24,826 nucleotides of DNA from Clostridia bacterium (GTDB lineage Bacteria; Bacillota; Clostridia; CAKSNL01; HGM11501): assembly GCA_030535815.1 (NCBI GenBank), contig JAUNRD010000001.1:1-24826 (forward strand), read 5' to 3'. The translations under genes were made by a program, and so were the position numbers. Numbering within the stretch: the first letter of the stretch is position 1; every line of letters starts with the position of its first letter. This document shows, piece after piece, positions 1 through 7,977 of the stretch. A model generated the notes under the pieces. The model searched no databases. It was given only the letters and a program-made list of their open reading frames with translations, and had not been told where the DNA came from.

Positions 1-1056
1 GCCGGCTCCGTATCTTCCTCCAATATTTATTTGCTTGAGAAAATTGCAATTTCCATTATACTGGCAGTATCCTTGAGTATGGTTGTAGGATTTCTGGGTG
101 AGCTTTCATTAGGCCACGCCGGCTTTATGTGCGTTGGTGCATATCTTGGCGGTAAAGTGGCGGTGTTGCTTCAGCCCATGCTCGGCAATGGAATTGTTAC
201 TTTGATAATTTCCCTTCTTGTGGGTGGTGCTGTTGCGGCACTTTGCGGTGTTGTAATAGGTCTTCCCGCACTCAGACTCAGGGGTGACTATCTTGCGATT
301 GTTACTCTCGCTTTCGGTGAAATCGTAAAGTCCGTATTTATGAACTCATCAAGAGAGTCCTTTGGCGGCTCTCTTGGTCTTGATACCCCAAGATATTCAA
401 AAGATACGCTTTTCATCATTGCTTTCCTTCTTGTGCTTTTGTGCCTTGCGGCGGTACAGAATATAATCCGCTCAAAGCACGGTCGTGCAATCACCGCAAT
501 CCGTGACAACGAAATTGCGGCAAAGGCAACGGGTATCAACGTTACAAAGTACAAGCTTATCGTATTTACCGTTTCTTCCTTCTTTGCAGGTATTGCCGGC
601 GTTTTATACAGCTACAGCAACTACACCGTGCAGAGTATGAAGTTCGGCTATAACTACTCCATCGAAATACTGGTTATGGTTGTGCTTGGCGGGATGGGAA
701 GCATCAACGGCTCCATCATTGCGGCATCACTCATCACCTTCCTCGATGTATGGCTTCAGACCAAGCTTACAGGTAACCTTGCAGTGCTTCAGGACTTCCT
801 TTATGCCCTTATCTTAATTGTACTTGTTATCTACAACAACGCACCGGCATTAAAGGGCTTCAGGGAGAAGTATAACTTTGCGGCACTTCTTAAAAAGATA
901 AAGCTTATGGCTCGTCACGAAGACCCTGCAAGGCGTCGTGAGGACGAAGCTAAGTGGGACCGCGTTCCTACAAAGATTGAGATGAACGAAGTTTTATCTG
1001 TTGACCTTCAGGTCAACAACTACACCCCCGATAAGGGCAAAAAGGAGGATAAATAA
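1..1056 (+). CDS. livM: Branched-chain amino acid ABC transporter permease LivM, 5' end outside window
   Basis: Inner-membrane permease subunit of the high-affinity branched-chain amino acid importer; with LivH it would form the channel energised by LivG and LivF. The reading frame is open to the first base of the window, so the true start lies upstream; the TTG at 31 is only the first start-like codon. The LivM family signature GELSLGHAGF follows the first visible membrane helix, and further hydrophobic helices and the conserved loop ITAIRDNEIAA are present. The cytosolic C-terminus carries a charged tail of about 60 residues. The stop TAA overlaps the livG ATG by one base, and AAGGAGG at 1042-1048 serves livG, so translation is probably coupled. 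The binding protein (LivJ/K) and LivH are expected just upstream, outside the window. Family assignment is firm; amino acid specificity cannot be read from sequence. Confidence 0.93.
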   Translation, partial: AGSVSSSNIYLLEKIAISIILAVSLSMVVGFLGELSLGHAGFMCVGAYLGGKVAVLLQPMLGNGIVTLIISLLVGGAVAALCGVVIGLPALRLRGDYLAIVTLAFGEIVKSVFMNSSRESFGGSLGLDTPRYSKDTLFIIAFLLVLLCLAAVQNIIRSKHGRAITAIRDNEIAAKATGINVTKYKLIVFTVSSFFAGIAGVLYSYSNYTVQSMKFGYNYSIEILVMVVLGGMGSINGSIIAASLITFLDVWLQTKLTGNLAVLQDFLYALILIVLVIYNNAPALKGFREKYNFAALLKKIKLMARHEDPARRREDEAKWDRVPTKIEMNEVLSVDLQVNNYTPDKGKKEDK

Positions 1057-1826
1057 TGTCGGAAACAGTTTTGAAAATTGAAAACCTCGGCATATCCTTC
1101 GGTGGCTTAAAGGCGGTGCAGGACTTAAATCTTAAAATAAAGAAAAAACAGCTTTACGGTCTGGTTGGTCCCAACGGTGCAGGTAAAACTACGGTGTTCA
1201 ATATGATTACCGGTGTTTACAAGCCCACCTACGGAAACTTTTACCTGGACGGTGAAAATTTAACCGGTAAAGGTCAGGAAACCATCAACCACAAGGGTAT
1301 TGCAAGAACTTTCCAGAATATCCGTCTCTTTAACAATATGACGGTTATAAGAAACGTAATGGTTGGACTTCACAATCAGCCCGAATTTAAATGCGGTGTT
1401 TTTGCAAGTATGTTCCGTCTTCCGTCTTTCTTTAAGACGGAGAAGGCAATGCGTGAGCGTGCAAAAGAAATATTGAAAGTAGTAGGATTGTTAGACGAGC
1501 GAAACAATCTTTCCTGCAACCTTCCCTACGGTAAGCAGAGAAAGCTTGAAATCGCACGTGCCCTTGCAACAAATCCCAAGCTTTTGTGCCTGGATGAGCC
1601 TGCGGCAGGTATGAACCCCCACGAAACTGAGGACCTTATGGAAATCATCCGTCGCATCCGCGATGAATTTGATGTTACAATTCTTCTTATCGAGCACGAT
1701 ATGAAGTTTGTTTCGGGACTTTGCGATGAGCTTACGGTGCTTAATTTCGGTACAGTTCTTGCTCAGGGCACACCCGAGGTTGCCTTAAACGACCCCGAAG
1801 TTATTAAGGCTTATATAGGAGGTTAA
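1056..1826 (+). CDS. livG: Branched-chain amino acid ABC transporter ATP-binding protein LivG
   Basis: One of the two cytosolic ATPases of the LIV importer; hydrolyses ATP to drive uptake of leucine, isoleucine and valine. Of 256 residues, Walker A is GPNGAGKT (38-45), the Q-loop glutamine is near 87, the signature motif is the LivG-type variant LPYGKQ (156-161) rather than LSGGQ, and Walker B LLCLDE (176-181) is followed by the typical AAGMNP. The H-loop histidine is in IEHDM. Length is normal for LivG. The ATG overlaps the livM stop by one base. The C-terminal Gly-Gly codons themselves provide the AGGAGG ribosome binding site (1817-1822) of livF, two bases downstream, which indicates tight stoichiometric coupling. 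Confidence 0.95.
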   Translation: MSETVLKIENLGISFGGLKAVQDLNLKIKKKQLYGLVGPNGAGKTTVFNMITGVYKPTYGNFYLDGENLTGKGQETINHKGIARTFQNIRLFNNMTVIRNVMVGLHNQPEFKCGVFASMFRLPSFFKTEKAMRERAKEILKVVGLLDERNNLSCNLPYGKQRKLEIARALATNPKLLCLDEPAAGMNPHETEDLMEIIRRIRDEFDVTILLIEHDMKFVSGLCDELTVLNFGTVLAQGTPEVALNDPEVIKAYIGG

Positions 1827-1828
1827 TT

Positions 1829-2539
1829 ATGGCATTACTTGAAGTTAAGGATTTAACCGTTCATTACGGTGTTATCGGTGCCTTGAAGGGTATAAGCTTC
1901 GAGGTAAACGAAGGCGAAATCGTAACGCTTATCGGTGCAAACGGTGCTGGTAAAACCACCACTATGCAGAGCGTTATCGGCCTTATTCCCAAAAGCGGCG
2001 GAACTGTTATTTATGACGGGGTTGACATTACGAAAATGCCCTGCCACAAAATAGTTCATCACAAAATGAGCCAGGTTCCCGAGGGAAGAAGAATTTTCCA
2101 GGAGCTTACGGTTTATGAAAACCTTTTGATGGGCGCATATTCCGAGAAAAACAATCAGTCCTTCAAAGCGGATATTGAAAATATCTACACCCGTTTTCCC
2201 AGACTTTCCGAGCGTCGGAATCAGATTGCGGGAACACTTTCCGGCGGTGAACAGCAGATGCTTGCCATGGGACGTGCACTTATGAGTCATCCCAAGCTTC
2301 TGATGCTGGACGAGCCTTCTATGGGACTTTCGCCCCTTCTGGTTGACCAGGTATTTGAAATCATAAAGGACATCAATAAAGACGGCACAACAATTTTGCT
2401 GGTTGAGCAGAATGCAGGTAAATCCCTTGCGATTTCCGACAGAGCTTACGTTCTTGAGACCGGAAGCATTGTTTTATCCGGTACGGGAGAAGAGCTTGCA
2501 GGAAGCGAAATGGTTAAAAAGGCTTACCTTGGCGGCTGA
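1829..2539 (+). CDS. livF: Branched-chain amino acid ABC transporter ATP-binding protein LivF
   Basis: Second ATPase of the LIV importer, pairing with LivG. In 236 residues it shows Walker A GANGAGKT (36-43), signature LSGGEQQ (137-143), Walker B LLMLDE (157-162) followed by the LivF-typical PSMGLSP, and an H-loop region LLVEQN in which the usual histidine is glutamine, as is normal for LivF. The length matches the family. It starts two bases after livG with AGGAGG at 1817-1822 and is the last gene of the operon, closed by the terminator at 2553-2587. Confidence 0.95.
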   Translation: MALLEVKDLTVHYGVIGALKGISFEVNEGEIVTLIGANGAGKTTTMQSVIGLIPKSGGTVIYDGVDITKMPCHKIVHHKMSQVPEGRRIFQELTVYENLLMGAYSEKNNQSFKADIENIYTRFPRLSERRNQIAGTLSGGEQQMLAMGRALMSHPKLLMLDEPSMGLSPLLVDQVFEIIKDINKDGTTILLVEQNAGKSLAISDRAYVLETGSIVLSGTGEELAGSEMVKKAYLGG

Positions 2540-2552
2540 TAAAAGAAATAAA

Positions 2553-2587
2553 AACACTTTGGGCATTGGTCCAAAGTGTTTTTTTTG
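2553..2587 (+). terminator. Intrinsic terminator of the liv operon
   Basis: A perfect 10-bp stem (AACACTTTGG with CCAAAGTGTT) and an 8-base loop are followed by seven T. An A-rich stretch precedes the stem, and the minus-strand gene ends at 2588, so it probably terminates transcription from both sides. Confidence 0.92.
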
Positions 2588-3289
2588 TTATTTACTGCGG
2601 TCTTCTTTCTTTTTATAATTTTCTGCTTTCCATTTTCCGGTTTTTATTTTGATATAGCCGGAAACTGCCACCGCAAAGGCGGTTACCGTATCGAGGATTA
2701 TATCAGTCATGGTGTCGATTAACCCGGCATCATAACGCCACGTTTCCGTGGTAAGGGTGGAGACGCCGTCTGGAGGGCGGAACTTTTGCATATTCATTGA
2801 AAAAAGCCTGTCTCCCGCGAATTCAAATATTTCCCACACTGCACCTGCCGCAACAGCAAAGAAAAATGCAAAGGCGGCAATGAATAGGGGGCTTAAGTGA
2901 ATTTCCACTTTTTTCGATTCGTTCATGGCGTAAACCAGCATGAAGCCGATTAAAGCTAAAATCGCACCGGAAAGGGAGTGGAGCATATTGTCCCACCAGG
3001 GAATTTTCTCATAGAAGCTGTTTATTTCGCCAAGAAGCTCTGCTGCAAAAATAAACAGCACAATGGCGATTTTTACTCCGCTTGAAAAGCGTATGCGTTT
3101 TTTTGAAATGTTTTCAACGGCCTCAGGTACAAAGGTAAGGGCAAAGCCCAAAAGTGCCGTGAATGCATTTATTATGTTGGAAGAATCTTTGGTTAAAACC
3201 GCAAAAATTATAGTCTCTGCAAATGCGATTACGAAAAGAATACGGACAACAAAATTGATTTTTCCGTCCAGCGTCCGTTTTTTAAACAT
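2588..3289 (-). CDS. DUF2238/YjdF-like integral membrane protein
   Basis: Multi-pass membrane protein of 233 residues and unknown function. Hydrophobic segments lie at roughly 12-31, 38-55, 70-87, 100-120, 132-155 and 190-215. Conserved polar motifs between helices are WWDNMLHSLSG, WEIFEF and DTMTDIILDT; this D/H/E pattern is characteristic of the YjdF/DUF2238 family. The ATG lies four bases after the comM stop, and the ribosome binding site AGGTGA overlaps that stop, so it is the third gene of the coaX-comM operon. A biochemical role is not known; the acidic and histidine residues in membrane helices hint at metal or ion handling, which is inference only. Confidence 0.75.
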   Translation of the reverse strand: MFKKRTLDGKINFVVRILFVIAFAETIIFAVLTKDSSNIINAFTALLGFALTFVPEAVENISKKRIRFSSGVKIAIVLFIFAAELLGEINSFYEKIPWWDNMLHSLSGAILALIGFMLVYAMNESKKVEIHLSPLFIAAFAFFFAVAAGAVWEIFEFAGDRLFSMNMQKFRPPDGVSTLTTETWRYDAGLIDTMTDIILDTVTAFAVAVSGYIKIKTGKWKAENYKKKEDRSK

Positions 3290-3293
3290 TTAA

Positions 3294-4826
3294 TCACCTG
3301 TTCCAATATTTGTTTTCCAATCTGCGGTAGGAAATAGCTTCACTCAGATGAGTTACGTTTATATTTTCCGCACCGTCCAGATCGGCAATAGTTCTTGTCA
3401 CTGTCATAAGAGAATTATACCCTCTCATACTCAGACCTAAAACCTTGAAAGCATTTTCAAGTAAATTTTTGCAGTCCTCATCAAGGGGGCAGTATTTTTT
3501 GAAATCATCCTCGGTCTTCATGTCAGAATTAAGACGGGTGTCGCTTTTGAATCGCTCTCTCTGAATAAGTCTTGCCCGGCTCACCCTCTTTTTAATATCG
3601 GCACTGCTTTCTCCTCTTGCTTCACCTAAGGTATCGAAGGTGAGACTTGAAGCTTCCACCTGTATATCAATTCTGTCAAGGAGAGGACCGCTGAGCCTTG
3701 CAAGGTATTTATTTATGGCGTTCTGCGAGCAGGTACACCGTCTTCTCTTATCCCCGTGATAACCGCAGGGACAAGGGTTTGCAGCTAAAACCAGCATAAT
3801 CTTACAAGGATATGTATTTGAGGATGAGGCTCTTGCTATGGTAACCTTTCCATCCTCTAAAGGTTGGCGCATTCCTTCAAGAGCTTTGGGAGGAAACTCC
3901 AAAAACTCGTCAAGGAATAAAACTCCGTTATGGGAGAGGGAAACTTCTCCGGGCTTTGAGTCTGTTCCGCCGCCGATAAGACCGGCAACCGATATATTGT
4001 GATGGGGCGAACGGAAGGGGCGGGCAGCAATGACCGGCGTATCCTTTGAAAGTAAGCCTGCAGCGCTGTAAACCCTGGTGGTGTCTATCGCCTCATTTAT
4101 ATTCATATCCGGAAGAATTGTAGGAATACGCTTTGCAAGCATGGATTTACCTGAGCCGGGAGAGCCCATAATAATAACGTTGTGTCCTCCTGCGGCGGCA
4201 ATTTCCATGGCGCGCTTAAGTAGGGGCTGGCCTTTGACATCGGCGAAATCCACGTCATATACTGCGTTGTTTTTTATGATGGCTTCTGTATCGGAAACCG
4301 TGGGTTCTATCTTTTTAGAGCCACTTAAAAATTCGAAAACTTCATAAAGATTTTCTGCGGCGTAAACATTTATACCTTCTGCAAGAGAGGCTTCCACGGC
4401 ATTGTCGGAAGGAACGATTATGTTTTTTATTCCGTTTTCAGCGGCGCCAAGAGCAAGAGATAAAATTCCGTTTATACTCTTTATCTCGCCTGCCAGGGAA
4501 AGCTCACCGAAGAAAGCAAAACCATCAAGTGCGCTCTGGGGAAGCTTTTTATCTGCAACCAAAAGTGATGTGGCAATGGCGAGGTCGAAACCGCTTCCTT
4601 CTTTTTTTATGTCGGCAGGAGCCAGATTCACTATTATCTTTTGCGGAGGAAGGGAAAAACCTGAGTTGCGAAGAGCGGCACGAACTCTTTCCTTGGCTTC
4701 CTTTATTGCGGCGTCGGGAAGCCCGACGATATCAAAGGAAGGAAGTCCTGCGGCAAGGTCGGCTTCAATTGTCACGGTGAAAGCCTCAATGCCGATAAGG
4801 GCAAAGCTTCTGGATCTGGATATCAT
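3294..4826 (-). CDS. comM: YifB/ComM family Mg-chelatase-like AAA+ ATPase
   Basis: Cytosolic AAA+ protein of 510 residues, full length for the YifB/ComM family. In naturally transformable bacteria ComM is a hexameric helicase that promotes branch migration during integration of foreign DNA; in others the role is less clear. Domains in order: an N-terminal Lon-protease-like (ChlI) domain at about 20-140 without a peptidase role, the AAA+ core from about 190 with Walker A GSPGSGKS (221-228) and Walker B VLFLDE (302-307), the Cys-rich CPCGYHG...CTC segment (352-366) typical of the family and probably metal binding, and the Mg_chelatase_C domain at about 410-505. The ATG is two bases after the coaX stop with GGAGGG as ribosome binding site, so it is translated from the coaX message. 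Its link to competence here is inferred from family only. Confidence 0.93.
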   Translation of the reverse strand: MISRSRSFALIGIEAFTVTIEADLAAGLPSFDIVGLPDAAIKEAKERVRAALRNSGFSLPPQKIIVNLAPADIKKEGSGFDLAIATSLLVADKKLPQSALDGFAFFGELSLAGEIKSINGILSLALGAAENGIKNIIVPSDNAVEASLAEGINVYAAENLYEVFEFLSGSKKIEPTVSDTEAIIKNNAVYDVDFADVKGQPLLKRAMEIAAAGGHNVIIMGSPGSGKSMLAKRIPTILPDMNINEAIDTTRVYSAAGLLSKDTPVIAARPFRSPHHNISVAGLIGGGTDSKPGEVSLSHNGVLFLDEFLEFPPKALEGMRQPLEDGKVTIARASSSNTYPCKIMLVLAANPCPCGYHGDKRRRCTCSQNAINKYLARLSGPLLDRIDIQVEASSLTFDTLGEARGESSADIKKRVSRARLIQRERFKSDTRLNSDMKTEDDFKKYCPLDEDCKNLLENAFKVLGLSMRGYNSLMTVTRTIADLDGAENINVTHLSEAISYRRLENKYWNR

Positions 4827-4828
4827 AT

Positions 4829-5602
4829 TTAGCCCTCCGTAACGTTCTTTTTATAAATTGTATAAAGTCCCGTAAGAAGAAGATCGGGATCGTAAGTTAT
4901 CTCGGATTTACAGTGGGGTACAACATATCTTGCGTGACCGCCTGTTGCAATAACCTTTGCATCCTTTCCAAGCTCGGCTAAAAAGCGTTCAACCATTCCG
5001 TCAACCATGGATGCGGCACCTAAGATTACGCCTGAGCGCATACAGTCGGGAGTGTTGGTGCCTATGGCGCACTTGGGAGCTTCAAAGCTTATTTCCTGAA
5101 GGAGTGCAGCCTTTTTTGTAAGGGCGTTAAGTGAGGTGGTGATACCGGGCATGATTGCACAGCCCACGAAGGAGTTTTTCTCATCGCTCACAGAAATGGT
5201 TGTTGCAGTGCCCATATCAATAACGATAACGGGACCGCCGTATTTGGTGAGTGCCGCCACATTGTTTGCAACAATGTCGCTTCCCAGCTGTGAAGGATTG
5301 TCTGTCTTTATATTAAGACCGGTTTTGATGCCGGGCCCTAATATAAGCGGAGTTTTGCCGATAAGCTTTTCAGTAGCATGGGATAAAACGGCAGAAAGGG
5401 GAGGAACAACGCTTGAAATGATTGCTCCCTCGAATTCGTTTTTGTCAACGCCGTAAAGCTGAAGTATTCCGAGGATGTATGTGGCATATTCGTCTTCAAG
5501 GCGGTTGTGATTAGTCTCAAGGCGGGAAATAAAGCTGATTTCGCCATTTTTAATGGCACCAACCACGATGTTTGAGTTACCGATATCAATTGCAAGAATC
5601 AT
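4829..5602 (-). CDS. coaX: Type III pantothenate kinase CoaX
   Basis: Catalyses ATP-dependent phosphorylation of pantothenate, the first step of coenzyme A synthesis, in the cytosol. Type III enzymes need a monovalent cation and resist feedback by CoA. The 257 residues contain the ASKHA nucleotide-binding motif DIGNSN (6-11), the substrate-binding GSDIVAN (107-113) that includes the catalytic aspartate, DMGTATT (129-135), a GCAIMPG loop and a C-terminal ATGGHA. The frame stays open 14 codons further upstream, but ATG at 5602 is preferred because AAAGGAG lies at the right distance and MILAIDIGNSN is the normal family start. It is the first gene of the operon coaX-comM-DUF2238-like. Confidence 0.95.
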   Translation of the reverse strand: MILAIDIGNSNIVVGAIKNGEISFISRLETNHNRLEDEYATYILGILQLYGVDKNEFEGAIISSVVPPLSAVLSHATEKLIGKTPLILGPGIKTGLNIKTDNPSQLGSDIVANNVAALTKYGGPVIVIDMGTATTISVSDEKNSFVGCAIMPGITTSLNALTKKAALLQEISFEAPKCAIGTNTPDCMRSGVILGAASMVDGMVERFLAELGKDAKVIATGGHARYVVPHCKSEITYDPDLLLTGLYTIYKKNVTEG

Positions 5603-5634
5603 TCTTTTCACTCCTTTTAGATGTATATACAATA

Positions 5635-5663
5635 AGTATATCACAAAACTTGGTATTTTTAAA
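5635..5663 (-). promoter_or_regulatory. Promoter of coaX-comM operon
   Basis: Minus-strand -10 TATACT (5640-5635) with an extended -10 TGA just upstream, and a weak -35 TTTAAA (5663-5658) at 17-bp spacing. It lies 33 bases upstream of the coaX ATG, back to back with the tRNA promoter. Confidence 0.6.
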
Positions 5664-5696
5664 GATTTTTTTTGCCGAAAAACTGTATTTATACTC

Positions 5697-5724
5697 TTGA
5701 CAAATGAAAAAAAGTGTGTATAAT
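5697..5724 (+). promoter_or_regulatory. Promoter of tRNA-Glu
   Basis: Consensus -35 TTGACA (5697-5702), 16-bp spacer, consensus -10 TATAAT (5719-5724). The predicted start is a few bases before the mature tRNA. A perfect match to both hexamers fits a stable-RNA gene. Confidence 0.85.
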
Positions 5725-5736
5725 ATATAAGGTAAC

Positions 5737-5812
5737 GGCCTTATCGTCTAGTGGCCTAGGACGGAGCCCTCTCACGGCTCAAACCGGGGTTCGACTCCCC
5801 GTAAGGTCACCA
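5737..5812 (+). tRNA. tRNA-Glu, anticodon CTC
   Basis: A full 76-nt cloverleaf can be drawn by hand. The 7-bp acceptor is GGCCTTA with TAAGGTC (one G-U), the anticodon stem is GAGCC/GGCTC, and the anticodon loop CTCTCAC places CTC at 34-36, which reads GAG. The T-arm is CGGGG-TTCGACT-CCCCG, the discriminator is A, and CCA is encoded. It aligns closely along its length with bacterial tRNA-Glu. The C34 isoacceptor reads only GAG, so a TTC isoacceptor must exist elsewhere in the genome. Confidence 0.96.
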
Positions 5813-5813
5813 T

Positions 5814-5845
5814 AAAAACGTACTGATTTTTCAGTACGTTTTTTT
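5814..5845 (+). terminator. Intrinsic terminator of tRNA-Glu
   Basis: A 13-bp perfect stem (AAAAACGTACTGA with its complement) and a TTTT loop end in seven T (5839-5845), two bases after the CCA end of the tRNA. Confidence 0.92.
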
Positions 5846-5857
5846 ATGTCGACATCA

Positions 5858-5963
5858 CAGAGAAGGGGAGTCGAACTCCCCGAAGCAAGCGCCGTATAAG
5901 ATAGTGCACAGGCGCTCCCTTGTCATAGACGTTTGCGAAGCAAATCCGAGCCTCGACTCTCCG
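5858..5963 (-). other. tRNA-arm-like inverted repeats downstream of tRNA-Glu (possible tRNA remnant)
   Basis: This gene-free stretch is not random. On the minus strand, CGGAGAG (5963-5957) can pair with TTCTCTG (5864-5858), counting two G-U pairs, like an acceptor stem. Next to its 3' strand is a T-arm-like hairpin GGGGAGT-TCG-ACTCCCC (5881-5865). An inner AGCGCC/GGCGCT stem uses 5888-5893 and 5911-5916, and a TTTGC/GCAAA hairpin lies near 5930-5944. On the plus strand, 5947-5965 matches the tRNA-Glu T-arm (5785-5803) at 15 of 19 bases. The T-loop is out of register and no convincing anticodon arm is present, so I do not call a functional tRNA. It may be a decayed tRNA, an attachment-site remnant or a structured RNA. 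Confidence 0.35.
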
Positions 5964-6027
5964 TAGTTACGCATTACAAGATATGGAGTGGTCACGCTCT
6001 TTCCTGCTATCGCTCACATTTTCCGTA

Positions 6028-6056
6028 TTTACAACAGATGGGATATATGATATAAT
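6028..6056 (+). promoter_or_regulatory. Promoter of radC
   Basis: -35 TTTACA (6028-6033), 17-bp spacer, perfect -10 TATAAT (6051-6056). It lies 34 bases upstream of the radC ATG and supports the shorter radC start, because upstream start codons would fall inside or before the promoter. Confidence 0.82.
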
Positions 6057-6090
6057 AAATATGATAAATTTTATTACGGAGGAGCAAAAA

Positions 6091-6780
6091 ATGTCAGAAG
6101 GAAATGCCCATGTAAACCACAGAGACAGAGTGAAAAAGAAATTTTCCGATAACGGCTTTAATGGCTGGTATGATCACGAGGTATTGGAGATGATGCTGTT
6201 TTACGCCATCCCGAGATGCGATACAAATCCTCTGGCACACGCTCTCCTCGATGAATTCGGAACTCTTTCTGCTGTTCTTGATGCAGACATTGAAGCGCTT
6301 AAAAAGGTTCCCGGAATAGGAGAAGGTGCGGCAGTTTACTTAAATGCTCTCGGAAAGCTTCAGGGAGTTTACAGCCGTTCAAAGTGGAAGGATACAAAAA
6401 CCGTATTTGACAACGTTACATCCGCAGGTCTTTTCTGTTCAGATTTTATAGGAAACGAAACGGAAGAGGTTTTAGGGCTTATCTGTCTTGACACCAGAAA
6501 GAACGTAAAGAAAAGCGCCATACTTTCACGAGGCGTAATAGATAAAGTGCATATAGACATAAGAAAAATTGTGGAAAATGTGGTCAGCGTGAATGCAAAA
6601 TACATAGTGCTCTGTCATAATCATCCTTCCGGTATTCTTCAGCCGTCCTACGAGGATATCGAAATGACTAAAAATATTGCGAAAGCATTATCTCCGATGG
6701 AAATTGAATTAATCGACCATTTCATCGTTTGCGGAAAGGGCTACACCAGTATGGCTGAGCGTGGCTTTCTGGAAAATTAA
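6091..6780 (+). CDS. radC: RadC family JAB/MPN-domain protein
   Basis: 229-residue protein of the RadC/UPF0758 family, once linked to DNA repair but of uncertain function. The N-terminal half has a helix-hairpin-helix-like DNA-binding segment with VPGIGEG (73-79). The C-terminal half is a JAB metalloprotease-fold domain with the zinc motif H-N-H-P-S-G (176-181) and D189, matching HxH...D; the catalytic Glu seen in true deubiquitinases is not obvious. The frame extends 36 codons upstream, but ATG 6091 is chosen because GGAGGAG is well spaced and the promoter at 6028-6056 lies between the two starts. The next gene begins 50 bases later, behind a hairpin. Confidence 0.93.
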   Translation: MSEGNAHVNHRDRVKKKFSDNGFNGWYDHEVLEMMLFYAIPRCDTNPLAHALLDEFGTLSAVLDADIEALKKVPGIGEGAAVYLNALGKLQGVYSRSKWKDTKTVFDNVTSAGLFCSDFIGNETEEVLGLICLDTRKNVKKSAILSRGVIDKVHIDIRKIVENVVSVNAKYIVLCHNHPSGILQPSYEDIEMTKNIAKALSPMEIELIDHFIVCGKGYTSMAERGFLEN

Positions 6781-6790
6781 TGTATTTTGG

Positions 6791-6828
6791 ACCTCTACAT
6801 TGCATACTATGCAGTGTGGAGGTTTTTT
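6791..6828 (+). terminator. Terminator-like hairpin that also covers the next gene's ribosome binding site
   Basis: A 14-bp stem (6791-6804 with 6810-6823, two G-U pairs) and a TACTA loop are followed by six T (6823-6828). The 3' arm contains GGAGG (6818-6822), the ribosome binding site of the carboxypeptidase gene starting at 6831. It would end radC transcription, and in any read-through RNA it would mask the ribosome binding site. Confidence 0.75.
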
Positions 6829-6830
6829 AT

Positions 6831-7976
6831 ATGAAGTTTCTGAAAAAAACGGCTGGTCTGATATTGATTCTTTCGGTGATATTTTCTGCAAGGGGAACAT
6901 ATGGCAGGGATGTGACTGATCTTACTGCAAAAAGTTATATACTTATGGAAAGTTCAACGGGCAGAGTGCTGCTTGAAGGAAATGCGGATACTCCGCTTCC
7001 CCCGGCAAGCATTACGAAAATAATGACGCTCCTTCTTATTATGGAGGATATAGAATCGGGCAAGATTTCCTATGATGACATGGTAACGGCATCGGAAAGG
7101 GCAAAGTCCATGGGAGGTTCCACCATATTTCTGGAAGCCGGAGAGCGCATGAGCGTTCACGACCTTCTTAAAGGAATCGTGGTAGCAAGCGCCAACGATG
7201 CTTCTGTTGCCATGGCGGAGCATCTGGAAGGCTCTGTGGAGGCGTTTGTGGAGAGAATGAATAAAAGAGCAACGGAACTGGGGATGACAAATACTCAGTT
7301 CAAGAACACTAACGGGCTGCCTGCGGAAGGACATGAAATGAGCGCCCGTGATATTGCCATAGTCTCGAATGAGCTGCTTAAGCACAAGGATATTCTGAAT
7401 TTTACGTTGATATGGACAGACTCCTTAAGAGATGGAGCCTTTCAGCTTGCAAACACCAACCGCCTGATACGCTTTTATGAAGGGGCCAACGGACTTAAAA
7501 CAGGGTCCACCGATGAAGCGGGTTGCTGTATAAGCGCCAGCGCCGAAAGAGATGGAATGCAGCTTATTGCCGTTGTTATGGGAAGTCCGACATCGAATGA
7601 CAGATTCGAAGATGCAAAGGCACTTCTTGATTACGGTTATTCGAATTACAACCTGTGGTATGGCCCCGACAGGGAAACTTCCGTCGGACACATAAAGGTA
7701 AGAAAAGGTAGCGCGGAGACTGTAGCTTATTTGCCCGAGTCGAATATGTATGCACTTGTAAGGCGAAGCGAGACGGGAAGAGAAGAACTTGAGGTTGAGA
7801 CGGAGGAGTTTGTGACAGCGCCTCTTAAAAAGGGAGATGCGGTAGGCGTGATAAAATGTCTTCTTAACGGTGAAGTAATAGCCGAAACAAAGCTTGTGGC
7901 GGCATCTGATGTGGAACGCATCGGATTCTGGCAGTTACAGAAAAAGATGCTGGGATTTCTTTTAAGAATAAAATAG
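6831..7976 (+). CDS. D-alanyl-D-alanine carboxypeptidase (class A low-molecular-weight PBP, DacF/DacA type)
   Basis: Serine peptidase of family S11 that removes the terminal D-Ala from peptidoglycan pentapeptides outside the membrane, limiting cross-linking. An N-terminal signal peptide (charged MKFLKK, hydrophobic core to about 20) precedes the catalytic domain with all three penicillin-binding motifs: S60-I-T-K63, S120-A-N122 and K223-T-G225. A PBP5_C-like beta domain occupies about 285-370, and the C-terminal MLGFLLRIK could be an amphipathic membrane anchor. At 381 residues it is close to B. subtilis DacF and DacA. ATG 6831 is chosen over an upstream in-frame ATG (6780) because of GGAGG at 6818-6822 and because it starts the signal peptide. 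The precise paralogue (housekeeping or sporulation) cannot be decided here. Confidence 0.93.
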   Translation: MKFLKKTAGLILILSVIFSARGTYGRDVTDLTAKSYILMESSTGRVLLEGNADTPLPPASITKIMTLLLIMEDIESGKISYDDMVTASERAKSMGGSTIFLEAGERMSVHDLLKGIVVASANDASVAMAEHLEGSVEAFVERMNKRATELGMTNTQFKNTNGLPAEGHEMSARDIAIVSNELLKHKDILNFTLIWTDSLRDGAFQLANTNRLIRFYEGANGLKTGSTDEAGCCISASAERDGMQLIAVVMGSPTSNDRFEDAKALLDYGYSNYNLWYGPDRETSVGHIKVRKGSAETVAYLPESNMYALVRRSETGREELEVETEEFVTAPLKKGDAVGVIKCLLNGEVIAETKLVAASDVERIGFWQLQKKMLGFLLRIK

Positions 7977-7977
7977 G

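Noticed and set aside
5858..5963. A functional second tRNA (including tRNA-Sec) on the minus strand
   Set aside because: The T-loop motif is out of register, no proper anticodon stem-loop or D-arm can be built, and no TCA anticodon is present in a seven-base loop.
5983..6090. Longer N-terminus of RadC from ATG 5983
   Set aside because: It would span the promoter at 6028-6056, has no ribosome binding site, and the added residues are not RadC-like.
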